From contig LR590464.1 in NCBI GenBank assembly GCA_901472455.1, forward strand, positions 2,542,001 through 2,606,000: 64,000 nt of DNA, read 5' to 3'. This DNA is from Leclercia adecarboxylata (GTDB lineage Bacteria > Pseudomonadota > Gammaproteobacteria > Enterobacterales > Enterobacteriaceae). Within the stretch, counting starts at the first letter, position 1. The number at the start of each line of letters is the position of its first letter. Made by a program: the position numbers and the translations under genes. Below the pieces are notes generated by a model. It worked only from the letters and a program-made list of their open reading frames with translations, did no database searches and was not told the DNA's origin. Of this stretch, positions 20,939 through 31,636 are shown in pieces.

Positions 20939-22155
20939 TTAGGTATCCAGCGTGCGGCGACGTTATATTTCGCCAGTAACCACAGTACGCCAGTGCTGTC
21001 GCGTGAACGAGGGTGTTCACCATCCAGTCCTGACGCCAGAGATCGAAGGTCACGAAACTGGCTTACCGCGAGCACGACGTAAACATGCAAAATAAAGGTA
21101 TAAAGTGAGCGCTGGCCGAGCGGGATCAGAAACCAGCCTGCCAGCCGGTACAGGGGGCTGCCAGCACCATGTCAGCAGCCAGATAGACCGTCACCATCAG
21201 GCAGATATCGTTAAGCACGCGTATCGGCCCGAGACCGTTCTTCGCCGCCCAGGTGTGGTAAAAGGCATTAAACTCCGCCGGCGGGATAACGTGCATCAGG
21301 AGCGCGGGCGGCATAAAGGGGTTGGTATGGTTCTGGCGACAAAACCAAGGACGAGCGCAACGATCACCAGCGCCACCACCACCACTTTGCCCTGAGAGGT
21401 GCGGGCGAAGGAGATGAAGTTCCTCTTTGTACCAGCCGCTCGCCATGCCCAGCACAAAAATAAATTGCCAGGCCAACAGCGGGAACGCGAATTCGAACTC
21501 AGAGGGCGTGACACGCACCGGCCAACGCTGCCAGCAGCCATAAACCAGCAGTGAAAGACCCAGCAGCCAGTAGACGTGTCCCCTTTGCAGCATCCCTAAA
21601 AACAGGGGGCTTAACAGCAGAAGAAAAATATAGAGGCCGAGGATTTGTGTCTGATGGGGACCGATTTGCAGGTACAGAATAATGTTAAACCAGGTCTCTT
21701 TTATTTGCGGCGTAACCGGATAGAGCGACCAACTGGTACCTGAAAAACGATCGGTAAAATGGGTCACTTCAAAAACCATCAATAAAGGGCAAATACCCCA
21801 ATAACAGAAAGGATACAATGATAATAATATTAACCCGGTATATTTTCCATGCTCTGAGATAAAGCCCCCATGAAATAGTGAGTAAGACCGCTTTCTGTAA
21901 TCGGGCGCGATTTAACATGCCTAGCATAAATCCGGAAAGAATAACAAAGCCTTCGGCACCGGTCGTCAGGCAAAACGTTCCCAGGTAAATATATTAAATA
22001 TCGACATCACTTCCCGTATGCGCGACCACCATCATCACCAGCGCAATGCCACGCATAAAATCAATACGCAGATCGCGATTCCCTGCCAGAGAATAACGCC
22101 ATGTCATTGATAATATGCCTTTATTCTGCGTTAACGCAGGCGCAATCTGGCTCAT
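20939..22155 (-). CDS. OpgC-domain acyltransferase (multi-pass membrane)
   Basis: Inner-membrane acyltransferase of about 400 residues with around ten hydrophobic segments, matching the OpgC/Acyl_transf_3 type. OpgC itself succinylates periplasmic glucans. Recognisable blocks are RDLRIDFMRGIALVMMVVAHT near the N-terminus, FVILSGFMLGM, the QTQILGLYIFLLLLSP helix, the LLAWQFIFVLGM segment and the ending LLAKYNVAARWIPN. Frame breaks fall near 22003, 21975, 21425 and 21005. The start at 22155 is preceded by GGACTCC and faces the glycosyltransferase operon across 284 bases. The gap to the barrel gene is 14 bases, so they are co-transcribed. Likely role: O-acylation (for example succinylation) of the glycan made by the divergent operon. 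Confidence 0.75.
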
Positions 22156-22439
22156 AGGGAGTCCTGTTCATGATCCTGAAAAAGCGTCGTGCCAATTATT
22201 TAGATAGCGTAAATGTATTCATCTGGCAATTATTGCGGCGCGCTGAATAAAGCTTATTAATAATTAACCTTCATTTAAGCCACCCTAAACTGTTGCAATT
22301 TCCCCTGCTGGAATAATTTTTTCCGCGTTCTACACTTACCTTAAATTTTGTTTTTGTGGACGTTATTTTACGTGGCGCTCTGATCGTCGGTAGCAGGCCT
22401 TTAATTAATCGTCATCGTGGAATCAGGATATCCTTCGCT
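22156..22439. promoter_or_regulatory. Divergent control region of the glycan cluster
   Basis: AT-rich 284-bp spacer between the acyltransferase and glycosyltransferase operons. It must hold both promoters. AT tracts (TTATTAATAATTAACC, GGAATAATTTTTTCC) occur in the middle. I could not assign -35/-10 pairs with confidence, and no terminator or open frame is present. Confidence 0.5.
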
Positions 22440-24258
22440 ATGGATTTTTTATTTTTCCCGTTTTGAACATCGCAAGCCGCCTGAACCGCTAAAGACACCG
22501 CGCTGAGTAATGATGACCTGGCAGGTATTAGCGGTTGCCGCACTGATTCTTGGGGCCAATTATATTTAACTGGCGCTGGACCGCTTCGTTAAATACCGAC
22601 GCACTCTGGTATGCCATTCCGCTGGTGCTGGCGGAAACCCTGGCCTGGATCGGCACGGTGCTGTTTACCATCAATCTGTGGAAGGAAGAAGATCCGCCGC
22701 AAAACCCGCCTCCGGGCGAAATTAACGACTGTCTGCGACCGGAGGATGCGGAAGCGTCGAGACCGATAAAGGTCGATCTCTTTATCGCCACCTATTCAGA
22801 AGACGTGGAGTTGGTCAGGCTCTCCATTCGCGACGCCATGAAAGTGGTCTACCCCGGGCCGCTGGATTTTAAGGTGCATGTGCTGGATGACGGCCGCCGC
22901 CCGGAGATGAAAGCCGTGTGCGAGGAAGAAGGCGCCAATTACATTACCCGTCAGACTAACATTGGCTTCAAGGCTGGCAACCTGCGTAACGGACTCGAGC
23001 AGACCGACGGCGACTTCCTGGTGATCTGCGATGCCGATACCCGCGTCTTCCCCACGCTGCTCAGCCACACGCTGGGCTATTTCCGTGACCCGGACGTGGC
23101 ATGGGTTCAGACTCCTCAGTGGTTTTTCGACCTGCCGGAAGGGGAAAGTTTGCCGCGCTGGCTCGGTCGCAAGGTGGGCAAAGCGGGATACGGGCTGGGC
23201 TGGCTGGCCCAGAAATTCATCGGGCCGGTAACCGTCGGGCGTGACCCCTTTTTCAACGATCCGCGTATGTTTTATGACGTGATCTTACGCCGCCGTAACT
23301 GGGCCAACGCCGCCTTCTGCTGCGGCGCGGCCTCCATTCACCGGCGCGAGGCGGTGATGCAGGGCGGCCCTGCGCAGCTACGTCTGGACCGTTGAAGAGG
23401 AGATCGACCGCCATACCCGGGACATCCGCGATCCCGCGATGCGTGAAACGCTACAGGACGCCATGCGTCCCCATGTGGCCTTCGATACCGAACTGACCCC
23501 CTATAAGTTTCACGTCTCCGAAGATATTTATACCTCCATCCTGCTGCACGGGGACGCCGCACGCCGCTGGCGCTCGGTAATGCACCCGCGTATCGAATCT
23601 AAAATGCTCTCCCCGCAGGATATGCTGACGTGGATGATCCAGCGTTTTAAATATGCCGCAGGGTCGCTGGATATTCTGTTCCACGACAATATTTTCAGCC
23701 GTCGCCGCTTTAAGCTCTCTTTGCCGCAGACGTTGATGTATGCCACCACCTTCTGGTCTTACATGGCCTGCGTATGGAATACCATTTTCCTGATTTCGCC
23801 CATTATCTATCTGTTCACCGGCATCCCCCCGGTGTCAGCCTGGTCTGAGCCGTTTTACCTGCATTTTTTGCCCTTTTTTATTATGTCCGAGCTGGCCTTT
23901 ATGTTCGGTACCTGGGGGATTTCGGCCTGGGACGGCAGGGCTTCTTACCTCTCCTTCTTCTCCATGAACCTGCGGGCGCTGGATACCGTTCTGCGCGGGG
24001 AGCAGATCAAATTTCACGTCACCCCGAAAGAGCGCCAGACGGGCCGGTTTCTCTATCTTGTTAAACCGCAGATCGCCATCGTCGTGCTTACCCTGGCGGG
24101 GCTTATCTGGGGGTGGGATTCAGGTGGCGCGTGGCCAGGTTGACGACCCTTCCGGCTACGTGATCAATATCTTCTGGGGTGCGGTGAATATCGCCGCCAT
24201 GCTGCCCCTGATCCTCGCCGCCATGTGGACGCCAGCCGACGAGGAGGCGAGCCAATGA
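22440..24258 (+). CDS. Membrane glycosyltransferase family 2 (BcsA-like glycan synthase)
   Basis: Processive-type GT2 in the inner membrane, about 600 residues. Two N-terminal helices are followed by the catalytic domain: DLFIATYSEDVELVR, the VLDDGRR motif, the ICDADTR metal-binding motif, the acceptor-site region WVQTPQWFFDLP and SEDIYTS (counterpart of the BcsA TED motif). The QxxRW position reads QRFKY, a departure from cellulose synthases. Four or five C-terminal helices follow. No PilZ domain is present, so no direct c-di-GMP control is visible. The start is uncertain: the ATG at 22440 needs one indel near 22460 and crosses an in-frame TGA at 22504; ATGs at 22510 and 22513 avoid this. 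Breaks also occur near 22566, 23365 and 24110. The stop overlaps the next start (ATGA). Confidence 0.8.
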
Positions 24259-25586
24259 GCAAACGCGACGCGCTGCTGTCTGCCCGCAGCTATCTCACCA
24301 TTTTGATCGGTTTTCTGCTGGGTTTCGCCATTGTCGTCTGGGTCGAGAAGCAGATGCCCACGCGTATTGAGAGCAGCGCGGGCATGACGTTAAGTCAGGA
24401 TTTTCCGCCCCTGCCCACTTCGCGCGAGCTGACCTTTGACGAGGCGATCTGGGCGCGGGTGGCCTGGCAGTATTATGTCAACAATACCCAGCCGAACGGG
24501 CTGGCGAATGCACACGACGGCGAACCCTGGCTCAGTCTGTGGAGTACCGGAAGCTATCTGTTTGCCCTGGTGGCGGCAAAACAGCTCACCATTCTGACAA
24601 CCGACGAATTTGACGAGCGGATCACCGCGGCGCTCTTTACTCTGGGGCGGCTACCGCTCAATGCCGAGGGGCTGCCCGCCGCCTATTACCACGCAGATTC
24701 CCTGGAAATTCTGGGTAAAGCGGACTCCTCCGCTATCGGGATGGGTCGCCTGCTTAACGCCCTGCAAACCCTGCTGTGGCGATACCCTCAGCATGCCGCC
24801 GGGGTACGCGATCTCTTTAACCAGTGGAAAGTGGGCGGCCTGGTCGCCAATAACACCGCCACCCAGGCCGCAGCCCCGCTTCACCACTGGGCGCTGGCCG
24901 TGGATGAACCGCGCAACAGCTTCGGCTATCGCCTGTATGCCAGCCACACGCTTCGGCTGATCGACAGCGCGGCGGGCCTGGCAGTCACCAACCCGCCGGA
25001 AGGGCAACAGATGATCGATATCGACGGCATCATGGTGCCTGACGAGGGACTGCGCACGCCTGGGGACGACAACCCTCGCTGATTAGCCTTCCCTATCTCT
25101 TAACTGGCCTTGAGCTGGGCTTTGATGCCAGAGCGCGGAGATTGCCTGGCGCATTATGCAGATCCAGCAGCGTCGGCACGGCCTTCGGGTCAGCAAGCCC
25201 CCCATCAGCACCGACTACGCCGAGCCTGCGCCCGATTACGTGAACGATCTGCCTGATCGTCAGCCGCTGCAAAATAGCGCCCTGCACGATGCCCCCCCGG
25301 AGCAGTTAGCGATCACCTCCACCCGCACCGCCTTTGCCTGGTATGCCCTGTTCCGCAACGGCTGGAGCGAAGCGCTGCGCCAGCAGGTCCAGAAGCTGCA
25401 GGTGCCCGGCAAGGGCTGGCAGCGTGGGGCTTAACCCTGACAGCAGCGTCAACGACGTCGTTGACGCCGATACCAATGCCGTTGTTCTCGAAAGCCTGGC
25501 CTATATCGCCCGGGGCCAGATGCTCTGTCTGGCCTGTCTTGGGCGCAATAACACCACCCACTTCTTCAGCAGGAGCTACGCCATGA
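24255..25586 (+). CDS. DUF3131 protein 1 (membrane-anchored)
   Basis: About 440 residues. One N-terminal membrane helix (LTILIGFLLGFAIVVWV, residues about 14-30) anchors a periplasmic part. The DUF3131 pattern begins at residue 60: TFDEAIWARVAWQYYVNNTQPNGLANA, then LWSTGSYLFALVAAKQLTIL. The AWxYYxxNTQPxGL signature is shared with the next two proteins. Frame breaks occur near 25067 and 25428. The natural stop is best placed at the TGA at 25584, overlapping the next ATG as at the other junctions of this operon, after one indel near 25545. Relatives often neighbour membrane glycan synthases; the reaction is unknown to me, and a glycan-processing fold is inference. Confidence 0.65.
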
Positions 25587-27131
25587 AGCTGAAATCTTTA
25601 CTCTACTTTCCTCTTCTGGCCGGGCTCATGGCGATCTGGCTTTCGCTCGCGGCGGCTGAAGCCGCGACCGGGCTGCCGGCTTCTGAGTACGAGCCTCGCA
25701 GCGGCGAACTCACCCCGAGAGAGATGGCGATTGCCAAAAATGCCTGGCAATACTTCGTCTCGAACTTTCAGCCCACCACCGGGCTGGTCAATGCGGTAAA
25801 TAAATACCCCTCCACCACCATGTGGGACAGCGCCTCTTACATGGCCGCCATGACGGCGGCGCGGGAGCTGGGGATTATTGATAAAGCCGAGTTTGACCGC
25901 AGGATGCTGAAGTTACTCGCCACCCTGAACAAGCTTGATCTCTTCCGTAACGAGCTGCCCAACAAGGCCTATAACACCATTTCAGGGCAGAAGGTGAACT
26001 ACCAGAACAAGCCCGGCGAGATTGGGTTTTCGGCGCTGGACATCGGCAGGATGCTGGTCTGGCTGAAGGTGATAAAAGAGCGCTATCCCGAGTACAGCAA
26101 CAGCATCGATAACGTGGTGTTGGGATGGGATTTTAGCCACGCGGTGGATCCCTGCGGCACCTTGTACGGTGCCTATCTGGAAAACGGCCAGCCGAAATAC
26201 GTGCAGGAGGGGCGTCTGGGGTATGAGGAGTACGGCGCGGCGGGCTTTGCCCTGTGGGGGTTCAGTACCTGTCAGTCCAGCCGTCCCCAGCCCTATGAAC
26301 TGGCGGAAATTTACTGCGTGATGGTGCCCTATGATTCCCGCGATCCGCGTCAAACCAGCCAGCATAACTATGTGGTGAGCGAATCTTACGTCCTGTACGG
26401 CATGGAGTTTGGTTTTGATAATCCGACAGACCGCAATAACAGCCCGCGCGATTACTCCCATCCGTGGATGAAGAACTTCGCCGACCGGGTATACCAGGCC
26501 CAGGAGAACCGCTACGCCATCACCGGTATACTAACCGCCCGCTCTGAGCACCAGCTCGATAAATCCCCCTACTTCGTTTATGACACCGTCTTCAGCGACG
26601 GTTTTAACTGGAACACCATTACCGACAAAGGTCAGTTCGTTCCGAATACTGCCGCCGTATCGCTGAAAGCCGCCCTGGGCATGTGGGTTCTCTGGGATTC
26701 GCCTTATACCGATCGCCTGCTGGACACCATCGAAAACGCCAATGAGGAGGGGAAAGGCTATTACGAGGGCCTGTACGAAAACGGGGACGGCCCGATCAAG
26801 GAGTTCACGGCCAATAACAACGGCATCATGCTGGAAGCGCTGTTGTTCAAAAAAGAGGGCAAATTGCTGCGCTTCAACACCGACAATCCCAAAAAACCGC
26901 GATTTCGCCCCCTCCCTGTGGGACAAAAAGCTGGTGGATCTCTTTGAGCCGAATAACACCCCGCGCAACCGTCCTTTCCTGAACAGCACGCCAGCCGTCA
27001 AAACCTGGTGTGAACAGACCGGGACCACGCAGCGCACCAGACCGGCCTGTCAGGCCTGCCAGTGCGCCACCTGCAACGCGGATGAACCCGTTAAACTGCC
27101 GCCGGTGACCGCGCAATGCTTAAAACCCTAG
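25583..27131 (+). CDS. DUF3131 protein 2 (secreted)
   Basis: About 515 residues with an N-terminal signal sequence or anchor (MKLKSLLYFPLLAGLMAIWL, cleavage possible at AEAA). The DUF3131 core covers residues about 50-450: ELTPREMAIAKNAWQYFVSN, TGLVNAVNKYPSTTMWDSASY, ALDIGRMLVWL, YEEYGAAGFALWGF and an acidic-aromatic YFVYDTVFSDGFNWNT block. A cysteine-rich C-terminal tail (CxxC-type ACQACQCATC) is unusual and could bind a metal or form disulfides. One frame break lies in the A run near 26893. It overlaps both neighbours (4 bases before, 16 bases after). It is the best preserved of the three DUF3131 genes. Confidence 0.75.
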
Positions 27132-28517
27132 CTCGCTGGCTGGCCGTCGCCGCTCTCGTTCTGCTTATCGCCTTCGCCCTGTTTAGTCGGGAAGGCGCCG
27201 GGTGGCGCTGGCTGACCAAAGGCGGCTGGCACTCCACCGCGCGCATAAGCAGTCTGTCGCCGCAGGAACAAGAGTGGGCGCGCATCGCCTGGCGCTATTT
27301 CGAGAATAACACCCAGCCGCAGACCGGGCTGGTCAACGGCAGCGACAAGCAGCCGCGCGTCACCCTGTGGCAGATGGGCGATACCCTGATTGCCCTGCTC
27401 GCCGCCCGGGAGCTGGATCTGGTCAAAGAAGCCGAGTTTGACGCCCGGCTGACGCGCCTGCTCGGCACCCTGAATCGCCTGACGCTCACCGATACCCGTA
27501 CCCCGGGGCGGCTTTACTCCAGCCGGACGGCAACCCCCATCGACTTCAGCGGCAAACCGGTGAAAGCGGCTGGTCAGCAAAAGATATGGCGCGGTTGATG
27601 CTTGCCCTGCGCCTCAACCGCCGAGCGTGCCCCCCAGTATCGTGAGTACCTGGATAAAATTATCCTGCGCTGGAATTTCTGTCCGGTGATGGATAACGAA
27701 GGGGAGCTGCGATCCGCTTCGCTGCAGGACGGCCAGACGGTCGTGCGCGACGAGCTGCGGCTGGGTGAGAGCGAATACGCCGCCACGGCCTTTCACCTGT
27801 GGGGGTTTTCCGGTGGGTAAAGCGCTTATCCCCCCTTCCCGCAACGTCATTATCTATCAGCGCAGCCTGGCCGTTGACGCCCGCGACCCCGCGCACGACC
27901 TGGCAAGCCTTCGCTGCTAAGCACCCCTGCCCGCCATGCTGCCGGGGCTGGAGTTCGGCTTGGCAACCGCCCGGCGTGCCTCTCTGATGTGCAAAAGACG
28001 CTGCGCGAGCGGCCGAAGGGGTATGGCTTAGCCAGAAAACGCGCTGGGAGCGTGACAAAGTGCTTACCGCACGCGCCGACTTCTATCTCACCCCAGGCTC
28101 CCTGGCACGTCGAAGACACCGTCTGGGGTAACGGTTATGCGTGGAACACCCTGGGTGACGACGGCCGGTATTATCCCCGGCTGGCTCAGGTCACCACCAA
28201 AGCGGTCTTTGTGCTCTGGACGCTGTGGGAGACCGAGTACACCGACGCTCTGATGGCGGTGACCACGCATCTTAACAACCCTGAGCAGGGCTGGTTTGAG
28301 GGGCGCGTGGAGGCGACCGGGGACATCAACCCGACCCTGACCCTCTCCACGAATGCCATGGTGCTGGAAGCCCTGCTGTACAAACACAACCGCCGGGCCG
28401 CTGTTTGAAAACGGTCTGGCGGATGACAACAGCTATTTCTCCCGCCGCACGACGGATCAATTCAATCCACCCGGCCTCTGTCTGCCGGGCGAAAGAGCCG
28501 TGAGGACCGCACCATGA
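27116..28517 (+). CDS. DUF3131 protein 3 (membrane-anchored)
   Basis: About 465 residues. The N-terminal helix WLAVAALVLLIAFALF is followed by the DUF3131 core: LSPQEQEWARIAWRYFENNTQPQTGLV, VTLWQMGDTLIALLAARELDL, RLGESEYAATAFHLWGF and EDTVWGNGYAWNTLGDDGRY, matching the FNWNT block of protein 2. The C-terminal repeat-like end TEYTDALMAVTTHL...LSTNAMVLEALLYK also parallels protein 2. Frame breaks occur near 27565, 27605, 27815, 27895, 27930 and 28398. The final frame reaches a TGA at 28515 overlapping the next ATG. Three diverged copies in a row suggest division of labour on one polymer. Confidence 0.7.
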
Positions 28518-28950
28518 AATTTTATCGCGATCTCTTCGAGGCAAGCCTGAACCGGGTCATACCCGAGCACGACAAAAAGCGCTTTTTCGATATCTTCTGG
28601 GACACCTTTTAGCCATATGTCCCCCGAAACAGAGCAGCATTTCGCCCGGCGTCCGGGTAAAGAAGGCCAGCAGATGATCTTCAAGAGCTTTTTCGCCATG
28701 CTCGCCGTTGATGGCGTGCTGTTCGTGCCGGACTTTCTTGAGCGCCTGGCACGGGAGCAGAGCGATGAAGGGCCTGCGTCTGCCGCCGCGATTCTTCGCC
28801 ATGTGGCGGGAGGCGATGCTCAACACCGTGCGCGCCTGCGATCCTCTCTGTGATGAGGAGATCATTACCGCCTGGGCGATGGCAATCGCGCCCGGTCTGG
28901 AGTATTTGCGTCGCCAGGCGGAGCTGCACTATCAGCCCGGAGGCGATTAG
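28514..28950 (+). CDS. Globin-fold protein (single domain)
   Basis: About 144 residues resembling a single-domain bacterial globin. The N-terminal A/B helix region is MKFYRDLFEASLNRVIPEHDKK; helix E corresponds to KEGQQMIFKSFFAMLA; and the G/H part LPPRFFAMWREAMLNTVRACDP followed by EEIITAWAMAIAPGLEYLRR is the typical globin ending. In my alignment by eye with bacterial haemoglobin (VKKIAVKHCQAG) the proximal histidine position reads Gln in LERLAREQSDEG, so haem binding is in doubt. Frame breaks lie near 28610 and 28770. It overlaps the DUF3131 stop and ends 2 bases before the hybrid kinase, so a sensory or partner role for that kinase is plausible. The family call is from pattern, not search. 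Confidence 0.55.
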
Positions 28951-28952
28951 CT

Positions 28953-31636
28953 ATGCAATCCACATCCCATTTCGACCTCAACGCGCTGCCCATGGGCGTG
29001 ATGATCTACGATCCGGCCGAGTGCCTGCTGGCCTGGAATGACCAGATGACGCGCTTCTATCCGGTGATCGCTCCCTGGCTGACTGTTGGCGCAACGCTGG
29101 AGAGCCTGGCGGAGAAATTCATTGATGCTGGCTATAACATCGACCCCGGCCGCCGCCAGACGCTGCGCGAGGCAATTATCCGCAACTGCCGTCAGGCGAG
29201 CCATCGTGAAGTACGGCATTCGGGCAAACGGCGGCTCTACGTGCAGCATCAGCGGCTGGCGGACGGCGGCATTGCCAGCCTGCATACGGACATTACCGAG
29301 CTTGATGAGGCGCAGCGCTCACGCCACCAGCTGCACGACGATTTTTTATTGACCGCAGAGTCGATCCAGATCGGCATCTGGGACTGGCAGGTCTCTCACG
29401 ACAGCCTGCAGGTGAATGATACCCTGCTGGCCATGGTCGGCCAGTCGCGGGTGCAGTTGCACTATCCGCTGCGCTTTTTGCTTAACCTCGTCCACGAGGC
29501 GGATCGCACCACCCTGCGCCAGGCAATGATCGCCTCTAAGCAAGACCATATGCCGGTGTTTGAGTGTGAGATCCGCGTCCAGCACCCGACTCAGGGCTGG
29601 CGCTGGATGTTGATCTCCGGCCAGGTAGTGACCCTCACTATTCAGCAGCAGGCTGAACGGGTGATCGGCACCCTACAGGATATTTACCCGCCGCAAGGAG
29701 GCCGAGCTGCTGGCGATTGAGGCGGCAAAAGTGGCCCGCGAGGCAAACGAGGCGAAAAGCGCCTTTCTCGCCAACATGAGCCATGAGATCCGCACCCCGA
29801 TGAACGGTATCCTGGGCATGACCCAGCTCTGTCTGGACACCCAGCTCAACCCGGAGCAGCGGGAATACCTCCTCTCTGGTGATGAGCTCGGCCCAGTCGC
29901 TGCTGCATATTATCAATGACATTCTCGACTTTTCCCGCATTGAATCGGGCAAGATGTCGATGGACGAAGAGCCGCTGGAGATCCGCCCCTTCGTTCAGTC
30001 GCTGATCCGCCCGCACATGCCTGCCGCCAGCGAAAAAGGCATCGAGCTGCTGGTGGATATCTCGCCTGCGGTGCCGGAGGTGCTCATTGTGGATGGCCCC
30101 CGGCTACGTCAAATCCTCACCAACCTGCTGGGCAAACGCCCTGAAGTTTACCCATCAAGGCGAGGTCCTGTTGGCGATTGAACCCGGCAACGCCGAGGGG
30201 GAGTGGCGTTTTCGCATTCGCGACAGTGGTATCGGGATCCCGCCTGAGAAGCAAAAGGCCATCTTTGAGGCCTTCAGCCAGGCCGACAGCTCCACCACCC
30301 GCCGCTATGGCGGTACCGGCCTGGGGCTGACCATCTCGGCCCGGCTGGTCAGTCTGATGGGCGGAGAGCTGACAGTGCAGAGCGAACCCGGAGCAGGCAG
30401 CGAGTTTGCCTTCACCCTGCCGCTAAAGAACCCGCAAACAGCGTCAGCGACGGGCACTCCCATGGCTCGCTTCAACGGCGAACGGGTGTTGGTCGTGGAT
30501 GACAACAGTACTAACCTGCGCCTGCTTGATACCATGCTTCGCCAGATGGGCCTGACGCCAACCTGTGTGAACAACGCCGGGGAGGCGTTACGGCGGGTCG
30601 CCGAAGGTGCCCACTGGCCGCTGATCCTGCTGGATGCACAAATGCCGGACATGGACGGCGTTTCGCTGGCCCTTGAGCTTTCGGTTCTGCCGCAGGCCAG
30701 TCAGAGTCATATCATCATGTTGAGTTTCAATGAGCCGCCATTTTGATGCCAACATGCTTAAAACGCATAGGTATTGCGCACTATCTTCACAAACCGGTTG
30801 CCCAGCGCGAACTCTACCAGACCATTACCCGTGTCCTTGCACCTGCCCCCCTTGCGGATCCGCCCCTGTCCCGGTGGCTGCTCCCACACGCGCACAGGCC
30901 GAACTGCACATTCTGCTGGCCGAAGATAACCTGGTGAACCAGAAAGTCGCCAGACGCCTGCTGGGAGCGGCTCGGTCACCAGTGCGAAGTGGTAAATAAA
31001 TGGCCGTGAGGCGCTGGCGCGCTGGCGCGAGCAGACCTGGGACGTGCCTGCTTATCGACCTGCAAATGCCGGAGATGGACGGTGAAACCGCCATCCGGCT
31101 GCTGCGGGAAGAGACGGTAGCGCGTGGCCTTAGCCACCAGCCCGCCATTGCCATGACGGCTCACGCCATGCAGGGCGATAAGGAGCGCTGCCTGGCGATG
31201 GGTTTCGACGGCTATATCGCTAAGCCGGTGAGCCAGGAGGCGCTGCAGGATGAAATAGCCCGCGTCGGCCAGCCACAAAAACCAGGGCATGCCAGACGAA
31301 GCGCGTCTGTTAAAACAGTGCGCCGACGATCCCAGCCTTGTTCAGGAGCTATTGGAACTGTTCGGCGAAGGGCTCGACGAGGCGATAGCCGCCATCGTCC
31401 AGGCTATCGATAATGACGATCGTGAGGCTCTGCGCCGGGCGGCGCACCGGCTTCGCGGCGAAGCCGTTACCCTTGGTTTTACCGGCCTTACCGGGCTGCT
31501 CGAGGAGCTTGAGAGCCAGGCGGTGTCCCTGGACCAGACCAGACTTAGCCTGCTGCGCCGGGAGCTGACCGCTGAGGCCGGGCGCAGCGTCGCATGGCTA
31601 CACCACAGAGCGCAGGAGGTGAAGCATGATCTCTAA
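28953..31636 (+). CDS. Hybrid sensor histidine kinase (PAS-PAS-HisKA-HATPase-REC-REC-Hpt)
   Basis: About 890 residues without membrane helices, so probably cytosolic. Order: a PAS-like region (1-115), a second PAS (about 125-245), HisKA with the phosphoacceptor in [13 protein letters not shown] (about residue 275), HATPase with N-box [17 protein letters not shown] and [10 protein letters not shown], receiver 1 with Asp in [11 protein letters not shown] (about 561), receiver 2 with Asp in [10 protein letters not shown] (about 700) and a C-terminal Hpt domain with His in AAHRLRGEA (about 831). Frame breaks occur near 29690, 29877, 30135, 30725, 30965 and 31050, mostly between domains. The Hpt output suggests transfer to a separate regulator; the REC-PP2C protein of the divergent operon is the obvious candidate. 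It overlaps the GH2 start by 11 bases. Confidence 0.85.

Noticed and set aside
22380-22410. GTCGGTAGCAG near the GT2 promoter as an RfaH ops element
   Set aside because: Two mismatches, including the conserved final T, make it weaker than chance would need for a claim.
22501-22512. In-frame TGA at the start of the GT2 gene as selenocysteine or a regulated stop
   Set aside because: No SECIS-like hairpin was seen and the area holds other indels; a base error or a start at 22510/22513 is simpler.
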